Of a DNA stretch of 64,000 nucleotides, positions 34,440 through 43,023 are shown in pieces (within the stretch, counting starts at the first letter, position 1; each line of letters begins with the position of its first letter). The stretch covers positions 372,001 to 436,000 of the forward strand of contig NZ_JAUHTQ010000002.1 of the NCBI RefSeq assembly GCF_030418165.1, given 5' to 3'. The stretch comes from Ureibacillus aquaedulcis (GTDB lineage: Bacteria; Bacillota; Bacilli; Bacillales_A; Planococcaceae). The notes beneath the pieces were generated by a model. That model was not told the DNA's origin. It did no database searches and worked only from the letters and a program-made list of their open reading frames with translations. The position numbers were made by a program, and so were the translations under genes.

Positions 34440-35351
34440 CTATTTAAATAGATTTTTTAATACAAAGGTTACATTCTCAGGACGTTCTGCTAACCGTCTC
34501 ATAAAATATCCGAACCAATCAACCCCATATGGTACATAAACTCTGACTCTATAACCTTGTGAAGCCAGCAATTTTTGCAAGTCTCCTCTAATACCGTGCA
34601 GCATTTGAAATTCAAAGTTATCTTTATCGATATTGTTTTTTGCAACAAATTTTTTTACTTGTTCCACTACCCGGTCGTCATGGGTTGCAATCCCTGCATA
34701 ATTCCCATTCATAAGATGCTGTTTAATCATTTCCATATAGTTTTGATCGACTTTTGCTTTATCTTGATAAGCGATGGAAGCAGGTTCTTTATAAGCTCCC
34801 TTTACTAAACGCAGATTTGCTTTATATCGATTTAGATCCTCAATATCACCTAATGTACGATGCAGGTATGCTTGAAGAACTGTCCCGATATTGTCATACT
34901 CGGCACGCAATTCTTTGTAGATATCTAAAGTAAGTTGGCAATGCGAAGAATCTTCCATTTCAATTCTGACAAATACATTATCTCTTCTAGCTCTGTTAAG
35001 AATCTTCCGTAAATTCTCCATACATAGTTCCCTGCTAATATCCAAGCCCAATGAAGTAATTTTTACCGATAAATTGCTTTGCAAATTATTTTCAGTAATT
35101 AAATCAATCGTGCGTATACAATGTCCTGTTGCGCTATCTGCCGCTTCTTTGGTGAATACATATTCACCCAGATAATTCAGCATTGTAAGCAGCCCTTGAT
35201 TGTTAAGTTCTTTTACACATCTAACTGCTTCTTCTTCTTTATCACCGGCCACAAACCGGTCCGCCCCAAATTTAAGGCCGTATCTTAATGCCATTTTGTT
35301 CGCCATTTTATTTTTCGCCAAACCTTGGAAAGTACTGCTCATTACACTCAT
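34440..35351 (-). CDS. putB: proline dehydrogenase, copy 1
   Basis: 303 residues. FAD-dependent oxidation of proline to P5C at the membrane (PutA-type TIM barrel in the short Gram-positive form). Diagnostic: FVRIEMEDSSHCQLTLDIY, VLQAYLHRTLGDIEDL, LRLVKGAYKEPASIAYQ and the C-terminal YFMRRLAERPENV that contacts substrate. Start ATG at 35351 behind AAGGAGG. The frame is open further upstream but that part overlaps the cyclodeaminase gene. Confidence 0.93.
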   Translation of the reverse strand: MSVMSSTFQGLAKNKMANKMALRYGLKFGADRFVAGDKEEEAVRCVKELNNQGLLTMLNYLGEYVFTKEAADSATGHCIRTIDLITENNLQSNLSVKITSLGLDISRELCMENLRKILNRARRDNVFVRIEMEDSSHCQLTLDIYKELRAEYDNIGTVLQAYLHRTLGDIEDLNRYKANLRLVKGAYKEPASIAYQDKAKVDQNYMEMIKQHLMNGNYAGIATHDDRVVEQVKKFVAKNNIDKDNFEFQMLHGIRGDLQKLLASQGYRVRVYVPYGVDWFGYFMRRLAERPENVTFVLKNLFK

Positions 35352-35364
35352 ACGAATTGCCTCC

Positions 35365-36438
35365 TTATGACCAATGAGGTTTCTGCCATAACGGCAATGT
35401 GTTGCCAATTCCCATTTTTTTAGCATTTTGATAAACTCGGTAAGCTTCTGAAACATCATGTATCGACATACCGATCGGGTTAAAAATAATGTTTTCCTGT
35501 GGGTTTGTACGTCCTTCCACATTGCCTAACATAATGTCACTTAAATTTTTGACACGTTCGCGTTCAACCAAGCCCGCAGCTACTGCACGATAACTTACAT
35601 CCACACCGTGATGTTCTACATGACTGTAATCATCAACGACAATTTTGTCGTAATGCTGTACTTCTTCAGGTGCTGTGTCCCAGAACGAAATTTCTGAGTG
35701 GAAAGCCCCTTCTTTTAACCACTCATATTTCACATAAGGGAATGTTGACATGGTTGCTGTTATAACAATGTCCGATTCGCGAATGGCTGCTTCAGCGCTA
35801 TCTGCTGCTATTACTGAGACGTTTAATTCCTTTTCCATTTCCTCTGCGAACTGCTGAGTCTTTTCCATATTCAAATCGAATACTTTAATTAGTTTAATAT
35901 TTTTCATTGCACACGTAATCGCCATAAGCTGTGTACGACTTTGAACACCTGCGCCAATGATTCCCACTGTTTCCGAATCAGGGTTTGCAAGATATTTAGC
36001 CGCAATGCCGGTTGCTGCACCTGTTCGCATTGCACTGACTAATGTTCCGTCCATGATGGCTAACGGGAATCCATTTTCGGGATCTGTCAGTACAATAATT
36101 GCAGAGGCACGAGGTTGACCTAGTTTTTTTGGATTTTCCGGCATACTCGGAATCCATTTCAATCCAGCAACGTTTAACTCGCCACCGATATAGGAAGGCA
36201 TCGTCATAATACGTCCACGTGTTTCTTCTGTTTCTGGACCACCCCAGCGAATGACAGGTTTGGCAGGTTGAATCACCTCATTTTTACCATGAAGCTCAAA
36301 TGATTTTTGAATAGCCTCAAGAGTCCCATTCATATCCAACCCTCCAGCAGCGATACAGTCTTCTTGCGACAAATAGATAAAATCTACTTTTTTGTCAATA
36401 GACACAATTTCTTCTGTTTTAATCAATATATCCAACAC
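35365..36438 (-). CDS. ornithine cyclodeaminase/mu-crystallin family protein, copy 1
   Basis: About 354-357 residues. NAD-linked family that includes ornithine cyclodeaminase (ornithine to proline + NH3), ketimine reductases and TynB-like proteins. Seen: IMTMPSYIGG, AGLKWIPSMPENPK, DGTLVSAMRTGAATGIAAKYLA, nucleotide site VGIIGAGVQSRTQLMA. As first gene of a proline-use operon, production of proline or of a cyclic imine fits. Start unclear: GTG 36438, TTG 36435 or TTG 36426; AAAGGTG favours 36426. Long relative to usual 320-330. Confidence 0.8.
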   Translation of the reverse strand: MLDILIKTEEIVSIDKKVDFIYLSQEDCIAAGGLDMNGTLEAIQKSFELHGKNEVIQPAKPVIRWGGPETEETRGRIMTMPSYIGGELNVAGLKWIPSMPENPKKLGQPRASAIIVLTDPENGFPLAIMDGTLVSAMRTGAATGIAAKYLANPDSETVGIIGAGVQSRTQLMAITCAMKNIKLIKVFDLNMEKTQQFAEEMEKELNVSVIAADSAEAAIRESDIVITATMSTFPYVKYEWLKEGAFHSEISFWDTAPEEVQHYDKIVVDDYSHVEHHGVDVSYRAVAAGLVERERVKNLSDIMLGNVEGRTNPQENIIFNPIGMSIHDVSEAYRVYQNAKKMGIGNTLPLWQKPHWS

Positions 36439-36460
36439 CTTTCTGTATTTTCTGAAAACT
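36438..36460. promoter_or_regulatory. CodY-like box after the promoter of the proline operon
   Basis: 36446-36460 reads TATTTTCTGAAAACT, 13 of 15 matches to the CodY consensus AATTTTCWGAAAATT. Together with the next bases it forms two 9-bp direct repeats (TCAGAAAAT, ACAGAAAGG on the minus strand) about +7 to +24 from the predicted start site. Confidence 0.6.
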
Positions 36461-36468
36461 ATAAAAAT

Positions 36469-36504
36469 AATTTAACATTCGTTAAGGAATTTGTAAACCT
36501 TTTT
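36469..36504 (-). promoter_or_regulatory. sigma-A promoter of the proline operon
   Basis: -35 TTTACA (36497-36492), 17-bp spacer, -10 TAAATT (36474-36469). The upstream 21 bp (36484-36504), running from AAAAAGG through the -35 to TTCCTT, are identical to 37953-37973 before the second cyclodeaminase gene. Confidence 0.65.
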
Positions 36505-36540
36505 ATTTTAAAAAAGATTAAAAATTCCTTTTTAATTTAA

Positions 36541-36566
36541 TAAAAAAAGCATTCTATGATGCTTCT
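36541..36566 (-). terminator. terminator after the RpiR gene
   Basis: Minus strand AAGCAT-catag-ATGCTT followed by T5-7. A second, weaker hairpin (AGAAGCATTAATGAATGCTTCT) overlaps the rpiR stop at 36669-36692. Confidence 0.7.
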
Positions 36567-36689
36567 ATATGATTGATGGGATGCTGCACTAAAAATATCC
36601 CTAACATAAAACATTTTGGAAAGTAATTTGCAAAGAACAAGAACATAACATTTACATCCATAGAAAATTAGAAGCATTCATTAATGCTT

Positions 36690-37547
36690 CTAGATGATTG
36701 TCTCTGATTCTTTTAATGTTTTGACAAGTTCTTTAATCTTTTTTAACGAGACTTCGGAATTCTTTTTTCCTAATTCCAGAACAATAGCTTCTATGAGTGC
36801 AAACACCGGTAAAATAGAATAATATTTCCGAGAAACTTCAACTTGCAAGATACATTCCGCAAATGGAACAAGCGGACAGGATAACTGATCGGTAAATAAG
36901 ATTATGGGAACCTCTTTTTCTTTAAGTATCTTGGCCATTTCCAGTGTTTTCTTTATATATGGCTCGAAACTAAATAGAACCAATACCTCATCTTTATCAA
37001 ATTGCAGCACTTTGTCAAATACCGATTCACTGTCGTTGCTCAGCTGATAGACATTGGGCATATATTCCCCCAGCAATAGCTCCAGATATTGTGCAGTTGC
37101 TTTATATGGTCTGGCCCCATAAATATTGATTTTTCTAACGGAATTCAATAATTGAATGGCCTTAGTGAAGTTTTCAATCAAATTTGCATTTAATGAGTGG
37201 GCCAGATTATTTATCCCCTCTTCCCAAACTTGATGAATCGATTGAAATTGGTTATCTTCATTTGAAGAATCACTGAAAGATTTTTGGACATCATCCCATT
37301 TATTGATCGTGTCTACTTGTAGGTTATAAAACTCTTTTCTAAAATCCGAGAAATTTTGGTATCCTAAATCTTTCGTTAACCTCATGACAGTAGTCGTACC
37401 TACATTTGCTTTTAAGGCCAACTCTTTTACAGTTAAAATTCCAATATCCTGGCGGTTTGCTAGTAAATAATCACATAAAATCTTTTGTTTTTTTGGCAGT
37501 TCAGCTTTTATTTTTAATAACTCGTCAACGATGTTATGGTTTTTCAT
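36690..37547 (-). CDS. RpiR/MurR-family regulator
   Basis: 285 residues. N-terminal RpiR helix-turn-helix (PKKQKILCDYLLANRQDIGILTVKELALKANVGTTTVMR, then DFRKEFYNL). C-terminal SIS domain (INIYGARPYKATAQYL, DEVLVLFSFEPYIKKTLEMAKILKEKEVPIILFTD) that usually binds a phosphorylated sugar. In this amino-acid setting the ligand may differ. It sits between the two cyclodeaminase transcripts, opposite in direction to the second, and could control one or both. Confidence 0.85.
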   Translation of the reverse strand: MKNHNIVDELLKIKAELPKKQKILCDYLLANRQDIGILTVKELALKANVGTTTVMRLTKDLGYQNFSDFRKEFYNLQVDTINKWDDVQKSFSDSSNEDNQFQSIHQVWEEGINNLAHSLNANLIENFTKAIQLLNSVRKINIYGARPYKATAQYLELLLGEYMPNVYQLSNDSESVFDKVLQFDKDEVLVLFSFEPYIKKTLEMAKILKEKEVPIILFTDQLSCPLVPFAECILQVEVSRKYYSILPVFALIEAIVLELGKKNSEVSLKKIKELVKTLKESETII

Positions 37548-37952
37548 TCAATTACCCTCCTCGAGTTCAATCTTCAACAAAAAGCTCATATTCTCTTAGA
37601 TTTTGCAGCATATTCACTTTTTCTATTTCCATCAACTTCTGAAAAAAAGTGCTGTTCCCCTCTATTAAAACTATGGATTCATACCTTTCATAGGGGATTT
37701 GTTTCTTTCTATTCACTTTCTATAAGAGATTGTATCATAACCTTTTTGTAAATAAGACAAATTTATACAAATGAGCAAATAACCTGTTTCTAAATAAATT
37801 CGTTTTATCCTTTCGTTTAACTTTTGGAAGTGTATTGATTGAACCCAAAAGTTTCTATAAGCTCGTGAAAAGTTCATTTTTTATAAAAACAACTTTGTGT
37901 CTCAAAGTAGATATTCAGTTCATTATTTAGAATATTTATTCTATTTACTTAA
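37548..37952. other. upstream region of rpiR, no gene seen
   Basis: AT-rich divergent control region. A TACAAT -10-like hexamer on the minus strand near 37730 could serve rpiR, but I see no good -35. No ORF with a ribosome site. Confidence 0.4.
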
Positions 37953-37988
37953 AAAAAGGTTTACAAATTCCTTTTGCGCCATTATATT
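37953..37988 (+). promoter_or_regulatory. sigma-A promoter of the second cyclodeaminase gene
   Basis: -35 TTTACA (37960-37965), 17-bp spacer, -10 TATATT (37983-37988). 37953-37973 is the 21-bp segment shared exactly with the proline-operon promoter. It contains AAGG...CCTT inverted ends and could be a common operator. Confidence 0.7.
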
Positions 37989-37995
37989 TTATTTA

Positions 37996-38018
37996 AAGGT
38001 TCAGAAAACTCAGAAAAC
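37996..38018. promoter_or_regulatory. CodY-like box with direct repeats
   Basis: 37996-38010 (AAGGTTCAGAAAACT) matches the CodY consensus at 12 of 15. TCAGAAAAC is repeated head to tail at 38001-38009 and 38010-38018, at about +6 to +24, the same place as in the proline operon. Confidence 0.5.
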
Positions 38019-38099
38019 GAACTTACCCCTTTAAATTCATTTCCACAATAATCATACGAAATATGAATAATTAATTCAGAATGTTAAGGAGGAAATGGT

Positions 38100-39059
38100 A
38101 TGTTGCAGATTACAGAGAAGCAAGTTCAAGATTCAATTACTATGGAGATGGCGTTGCCTGTACTTAGAAAGGCTTATGAAGATTGTATGGAAGGTGAAAT
38201 TTACGCTGGGGGCAGAATTTTTACGCCTGTACGTGGACAAGAAAATGTTGGACAATGGTTAGTTGCAAATTGTACAAATCAACCCTATTTTGGTTCTAAA
38301 TTTTCATCTGTTTTTCCCCAAAATGTAAAAAAAGGCTTGCCGAGTGTTATTTCTAAAGTTAGTTTGTACTCTGCACTAACAGGTGAACTTCATGCTTTAA
38401 TCGATGCAAATTATTTAACTGCCATTAAAACTGGAGGCAGTGCGGCAATTGCTACGGATTTAATGTCAAAAAAAGATGCAGGTAAACTGGGGATTATTGG
38501 TACTGGACTTCAAGCGTTTTCACAGGTTCTCGCTATTCAAGAAGTGAGAAAGATTACAGAATTATATGTTTATGATGTAATGCCTGAAAGAGTAGATCGA
38601 TTTATTGAGCAAATTGAGACGGTTAAGAATAGTCCTTATAAAATTATTGCGGCTGGCACTGCAAATGAATGTGTTGCTCAAAGTGACATTATTTGCACCT
38701 GTACTACTTCACTTACTCCTGTATTCGAGGGTAGTTACGTTAAACCCGGCACCCATATCAATGCAATTGGATCATTTACTTCTTTTATGCAAGAAATTGA
38801 TGAAGAAACCGTACTTAGATCTGATAAGGTAACTACAGAACACATGGAAGGTTTATGGGATGCAGCAGGTGATATCATTATTCCTTTAGAGAAAGGATTA
38901 ATTTCAAAAGACAAAGTTAATGGAACAGTCGGAGATATCTTAACAGGCACGATTTTAGGACGCGAAAATGATCAAGAAATCACTCTTTATGAAAGTGTAG
39001 GTTCAGGCGTTTTGGATATTGCTCTTTCGATCGCAATCTACGAGAAATTCAGGAAATAG
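38100..39059 (+). CDS. ornithine cyclodeaminase/mu-crystallin family protein, copy 2
   Basis: 319 residues, normal family length. Seen: FGSKFSSVFPQN, GLPSVISKVSLYSALTGELHALIDANYLTAIKTGGSAAIATDLMS, nucleotide site LGIIGTGLQAFSQVLAI, and SDIICTCTTSLTPVFEG. The Asp that is catalytic in ornithine cyclodeaminase is not obvious, so a ketimine or pyrroline-2-carboxylate reductase is an alternative. ATG behind GGAGGAAA. Upstream of a BCCT carrier with which it forms a transcript. Confidence 0.82.
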   Translation: MLQITEKQVQDSITMEMALPVLRKAYEDCMEGEIYAGGRIFTPVRGQENVGQWLVANCTNQPYFGSKFSSVFPQNVKKGLPSVISKVSLYSALTGELHALIDANYLTAIKTGGSAAIATDLMSKKDAGKLGIIGTGLQAFSQVLAIQEVRKITELYVYDVMPERVDRFIEQIETVKNSPYKIIAAGTANECVAQSDIICTCTTSLTPVFEGSYVKPGTHINAIGSFTSFMQEIDEETVLRSDKVTTEHMEGLWDAAGDIIIPLEKGLISKDKVNGTVGDILTGTILGRENDQEITLYESVGSGVLDIALSIAIYEKFRK

Positions 39060-39093
39060 AAACTACTAATCTATTAGACGAGGAGTGGATTAA

Positions 39094-40734
39094 TTGGAAG
39101 TTCATAAAAAAGACTCATGGAAAATACGGATGAACTGGCCTGTTTTCTGGATTTCCAGCGGATTTCTGTTTGCATTCATCATCGCCTGCTTGATAAACAA
39201 GGATGTAACCTATAGTGCTGTAGGAGCAGCTTACAACTTCGTGGGCGTCTATTTTGGCGGAGTGCTTCAGCTGTTAATGGTCGTGTTTTGGATCATTGCC
39301 GTCGTTATTGCTTTTTCCAAGTGGGGAAATATACGAATCGGAGGCAAAAATGCCAAGCGAGAAGTGAAGAACATCAGCTGGTATGCAATCATTATCACGA
39401 CGATGCTAGCAGCTGGGGGGGTATTCTTTGCAGCAGCGGAACCGCTTGCACATTTTTTATCACTTCCTCAGCATTTCTCTAGCATTCAGTCCGGTACCAA
39501 GGAAGCTGCGGTTTATGCAACGGCTCAAAGCTACCTGCATTGGGGTTTTCTGGTGTGGGGTGCGACTGCATTCTGCATCCCTTTGCTGGTTTATGTCAAG
39601 GAGATTAAAAATCTGCCCATGCGTCCAAGCTCCATGCTATATCTAGCTTTGGGCAAAAATAGTGTCCATGGCTGGTCTGGCAAGCTGCTGGACGGTCTGG
39701 CCCTTATCGGTGTTGCGGCAGGTACCATAGGACCAGTGGGATTTCTGGGACTGCAATTATCTTTTGCACTCCAGGATCTTTGGGGCATACCTAATACCGT
39801 CCCCATACAGATGATCATTATCATCGGGTCTACTGTAATGTTCATCGTAGCTGTTTCCACCGGACTAATGAAAGGAATGGACTTCCTAGCCCGATTGACG
39901 ATTTATCTCAGTGGGATCATGGTAGTTGTTATGCTGTTGTTTGGAAATGTAGTGTTCGTAGCAGATACTTTTGTAGAAAGTTATGGTGTGTATTTAAAGG
40001 AATTCCTCCATATGGCTTTATCACGCTCTGATGTTACATGGTTGAGTGGCTGGACTGTTTTTTACGAGGCATGGTTCCTTAGCTTCGGTCCTTCCATGGC
40101 CGTGCTAACCATAACTCTCTCCAAGGGACGCACATTAAGGGAAGTGCTTATTGGCATTGCTCTCATTAGTCCGATTATTACCAACTTCTGGTTCTCCATT
40201 TTTGGAAGCACTACTATTGCGCTTGAATTACAGACACCGGGAAGCATCTCCAACGTTTTCAGTCAATTCGGAATGCCTTCGGTACTGATTACGGTGATAA
40301 ACCAGTTTCCTCTGTCCATTATCTGGATACCACTTGTCCTAATTCTTGTGGTTCTGTATCTGGTTACTACCGGTGCTGGTGTTGCCTACAGTATGGCCGT
40401 ACAAGCTACCGGCAAGGAGGTTCCACATATCTGGGTGCGCATCCTGTACAGCGTACTAATTGGAGTCGTTGCGATGTTACTGGTTTGGATAGGCGGAGAC
40501 AGCGCCATGAACACTCTGCAAAGTTTCATGGTAATAGCGGGAGTTCCTCTTCTCCTATTCTACATTTTATTAATACCTGGTATGATCAGGGCTGCAAAGG
40601 GACTATATAGGAGCGAGAAACATAGGATAGACAATGAGGACAGCTTCATTAAGGAAGAACATGTGGATAATAAGAATCCCTTACCACTTGAGGTAAATCC
40701 TACAGGAGATAAAGATCCCGTAAGAACGACATAA
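39094..40734 (+). CDS. BCCT-family transporter
   Basis: 546 residues, 12 membrane helices, betaine/choline/carnitine carrier family: GAAYNFVGVYFGGVLQL, AAGGVFFAAAEPLAHF, SYLHWGFLVWGATAFCIPLLVYV, and SKGRTLREVLIGIAL. The helix-8 signature is GWTVFYEAWFLSFGPSMA, where trimethylammonium carriers have a run of tryptophans, so the ligand may not be glycine betaine. Start TTG at 39094 after GAGGAG. Clearly G+C-richer than its neighbours: 50% and 62% in two 60-base lines that I counted, against 37% in the upstream gene. Confidence 0.88.
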   Translation: MEVHKKDSWKIRMNWPVFWISSGFLFAFIIACLINKDVTYSAVGAAYNFVGVYFGGVLQLLMVVFWIIAVVIAFSKWGNIRIGGKNAKREVKNISWYAIIITTMLAAGGVFFAAAEPLAHFLSLPQHFSSIQSGTKEAAVYATAQSYLHWGFLVWGATAFCIPLLVYVKEIKNLPMRPSSMLYLALGKNSVHGWSGKLLDGLALIGVAAGTIGPVGFLGLQLSFALQDLWGIPNTVPIQMIIIIGSTVMFIVAVSTGLMKGMDFLARLTIYLSGIMVVVMLLFGNVVFVADTFVESYGVYLKEFLHMALSRSDVTWLSGWTVFYEAWFLSFGPSMAVLTITLSKGRTLREVLIGIALISPIITNFWFSIFGSTTIALELQTPGSISNVFSQFGMPSVLITVINQFPLSIIWIPLVLILVVLYLVTTGAGVAYSMAVQATGKEVPHIWVRILYSVLIGVVAMLLVWIGGDSAMNTLQSFMVIAGVPLLLFYILLIPGMIRAAKGLYRSEKHRIDNEDSFIKEEHVDNKNPLPLEVNPTGDKDPVRTT

Positions 40735-40811
40735 AAGGTAATTTTTAATATAAACTATTTTTAACAGTCAGGCTGAATGGTCAATTAACTAAACGAACAC
40801 TATTGATAATT

Positions 40812-40850
40812 GAGGCAGTCCGATACATTCAACGTATAGGATTGCCTTGT
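40812..40850. terminator. shared terminator of convergent BCCT and beta-propeller genes
   Basis: GGCAGTCC / GGATTGCC arms with inner ATAC/GTAT pairing, then TTGTTT. Confidence 0.6.
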
Positions 40851-42101
40851 TTAATATCCATATACACTTGTTTCTTGGGGGCTTTTTACCGATGTAAAAA
40901 ACGTTGGTGCGTTATCTACATCTCTAAGCCAGATATGCTCTTGACCATTTAAAGCATTTTTTACCCATACATCACCTTTAGTTTCCCCTGCACTTTTTCG
41001 AAACCAAGTAAGATAAGGTCCAACAACTTGAGGATCTTCGTCAAATTCATTTTCCCTTGGAAATGAGGTTTGCTTCTGCTCTCCTGATCTTATATTTATA
41101 GCGTAAAGTGAAGTGAACATAGTTGGTACAGGTCCTTCCTTCCACTCCTTGTTCTCTTTCGCACGGGCCACAATTACCAAATCTTTTGAGTACCATTCCA
41201 GATCAAGGTCTACAAATCCTTTAGGTGTGTATTCTTTTTGTTGTTTAAATATTGGAATTTCGGCAATCGTCATTTGCTTGTTTTCAACAAAAAATCTTCC
41301 TTCTCCCGATATATAAGCCAATTGGTTGGCCGAAGGAGCCCACTTAAACCATTCTTTATACCCCAGCATTTTTCCCACTGTTTGAAATTGTTTTCCTTGT
41401 GAAGATAAAACACTTAATGTATTACTGTCCATGGACCAAGAAGCCGTAGGAACAACTAAAAAGCTAACCCACTTCCCATCAGAACTCCACTTGAAATAAT
41501 GAGCATCAATCCCAAACAAGCCAGGTTCATTAGTTTGAATCGTATAAAAAGGCTCTATCTTATCTATAGCAAGATTTGCATCTACCGGAATTCTATAAAG
41601 CTGGATTGGACTCCATCCTGTAGGAAGCAGGTTAGATTGCGATGAAACAATAAACTCTTTCCCGTTCGGAAACCATTCAAAGCCACTAACACCTAATGAG
41701 ACATTTTCAAAACCTTGCGGCCGGCCATTTTTTATTTTTGTCACATTTAAAATACCTTGGTCTGTGTAGGCCATTTGATTCTTGTTGGGGGACCATTTAA
41801 AGTCGGATGTTACGACCCTTATATAAGGTTGGTAGCTTTCTTTCTCCTTTGTATCATAAATGAATAAATCCGATTTTCCGCCCTTTTCATCACCATCAAT
41901 AAATCCAATGAAACGGCCGTCATAAGACCATTTCGGAGAATACACATATCGGTCCTTCGTAAGTTGAATTTCTTGACCACCCTTTTTGAGCCATAACTGA
42001 TGATCACGAATAAATACAGCTGTTAGTCGGGCTTCTGCACTTGCTATTGGCGAAAAATGAAACCAGATCAGAGTGAGCAGTAATAAAATCCGAATTTTCA
42101 C
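40851..42101 (-). CDS. secreted TolB/WD40-type beta-propeller protein
   Basis: 416 residues. Signal peptide (RILLLLTLIWFHFSPIASAEA), then six to seven propeller blades with WSYDGRFIGFIDGD, WSPNKNQMAYTD, WFPNGKEFIVSS, WSSDGKWVSFLV and WAPSANQLAYIS. Probably exported and cell-surface or medium located. No catalytic residues seen. Role unknown. Monocistronic. Confidence 0.75.
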   Translation of the reverse strand: MKIRILLLLTLIWFHFSPIASAEARLTAVFIRDHQLWLKKGGQEIQLTKDRYVYSPKWSYDGRFIGFIDGDEKGGKSDLFIYDTKEKESYQPYIRVVTSDFKWSPNKNQMAYTDQGILNVTKIKNGRPQGFENVSLGVSGFEWFPNGKEFIVSSQSNLLPTGWSPIQLYRIPVDANLAIDKIEPFYTIQTNEPGLFGIDAHYFKWSSDGKWVSFLVVPTASWSMDSNTLSVLSSQGKQFQTVGKMLGYKEWFKWAPSANQLAYISGEGRFFVENKQMTIAEIPIFKQQKEYTPKGFVDLDLEWYSKDLVIVARAKENKEWKEGPVPTMFTSLYAINIRSGEQKQTSFPRENEFDEDPQVVGPYLTWFRKSAGETKGDVWVKNALNGQEHIWLRDVDNAPTFFTSVKSPQETSVYGY

Positions 42102-42334
42102 TTCAATCTCTCCTACAAAAATGATTTAACAAATCATATTTTGCTCAAATAAATAACAACTATCCTACGCATCCAATCACTTTCTTGATCACCCGATTCT
42201 ATCCGTTCATCTACCCGTTCTTTTAGTAACATGTAAAGCTCCTCCCCAGATAAACCAATATTGTACCTATATAAATAAAAATTCACGGATAATTAATGCG
42301 TTATCAAATTATTATCCTTAATGTGCTTATAATT

Positions 42335-42823
42335 CTACATTTCAAATGTATTACCAGCCAACTTATGCTTTCGAAATTTTGACCATACCAGAGCTGCAAC
42401 TTCCATAAATAAAAGTCCCCCTAGTGAAGTAATCCAGAAATAAATATCCCCTCCACTAGTAGTAGAATTAAATGTTAGACCGCTAATGGATAGCATTATA
42501 AAACTTATTGTTCCTAAAAATCCTATTGCCCATTTCGAGTTGCTTTTTATCAAATAAAAACCAGTTACGCTCAGTATATATAGTAAACTAATAATCATTA
42601 TAGTCGGAAATAGCGGTTGAAATTTAACTGCATAAACAAAAAAATCGAGTTGACTAATATCTGCACCATTCGAAATTTCTATGTTAAACAACTTTGTAAA
42701 CGGTGTAGAATACCTCCACTCAAGAGTATTTTCAGTAATGGCACTTCCTTCATACCAAGCTATAAAGGATGTCACCACAAAAATAAAGATTCCAATTAAG
42801 AGCTGCAATACATATTTAAACAA
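42335..42823 (-). CDS. YjdJ-like four-helix membrane protein
   Basis: 162 residues with four membrane segments (5-24, about 72-90, 98-116, 128-147). The pattern WYEGSAITENTLEWRYSTPFTKLFN and SQLDFFVYAVKFQPLFPTIMIISLLYIL resembles the YjdJ/DUF4306 family of Bacillus. Function unknown. Monocistronic with 200 nt of featureless DNA on either side. Confidence 0.6.
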   Translation of the reverse strand: MFKYVLQLLIGIFIFVVTSFIAWYEGSAITENTLEWRYSTPFTKLFNIEISNGADISQLDFFVYAVKFQPLFPTIMIISLLYILSVTGFYLIKSNSKWAIGFLGTISFIMLSISGLTFNSTTSGGDIYFWITSLGGLLFMEVAALVWSKFRKHKLAGNTFEM

Positions 42824-42968
42824 TTTCCCTCACCCCATATATGCTATTTATTACCAAGACGAACTTCTAATTTTTTTGTTTCACTAATTATTACAAGGTT
42901 TCCAGCCAAATATACTCTACGTATTTTAATTGATCCCATTAGCTGGTCGACCTTTCTTCACTTCCACT

Positions 42969-43010
42969 AAAAAAAAAGTAGTACAAACCATGGCCTTGGT
43001 TTGTACTACT
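42969..43010 (-). terminator. terminator after the nhaC-like gene
   Basis: AGTAGTACAAACC / GGTTTGTACTACT, 13-bp stem, then T8-9 on the minus strand, 13 nt after the stop codon. Confidence 0.95.
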
Positions 43011-43023
43011 ACTGTTAGTATGT

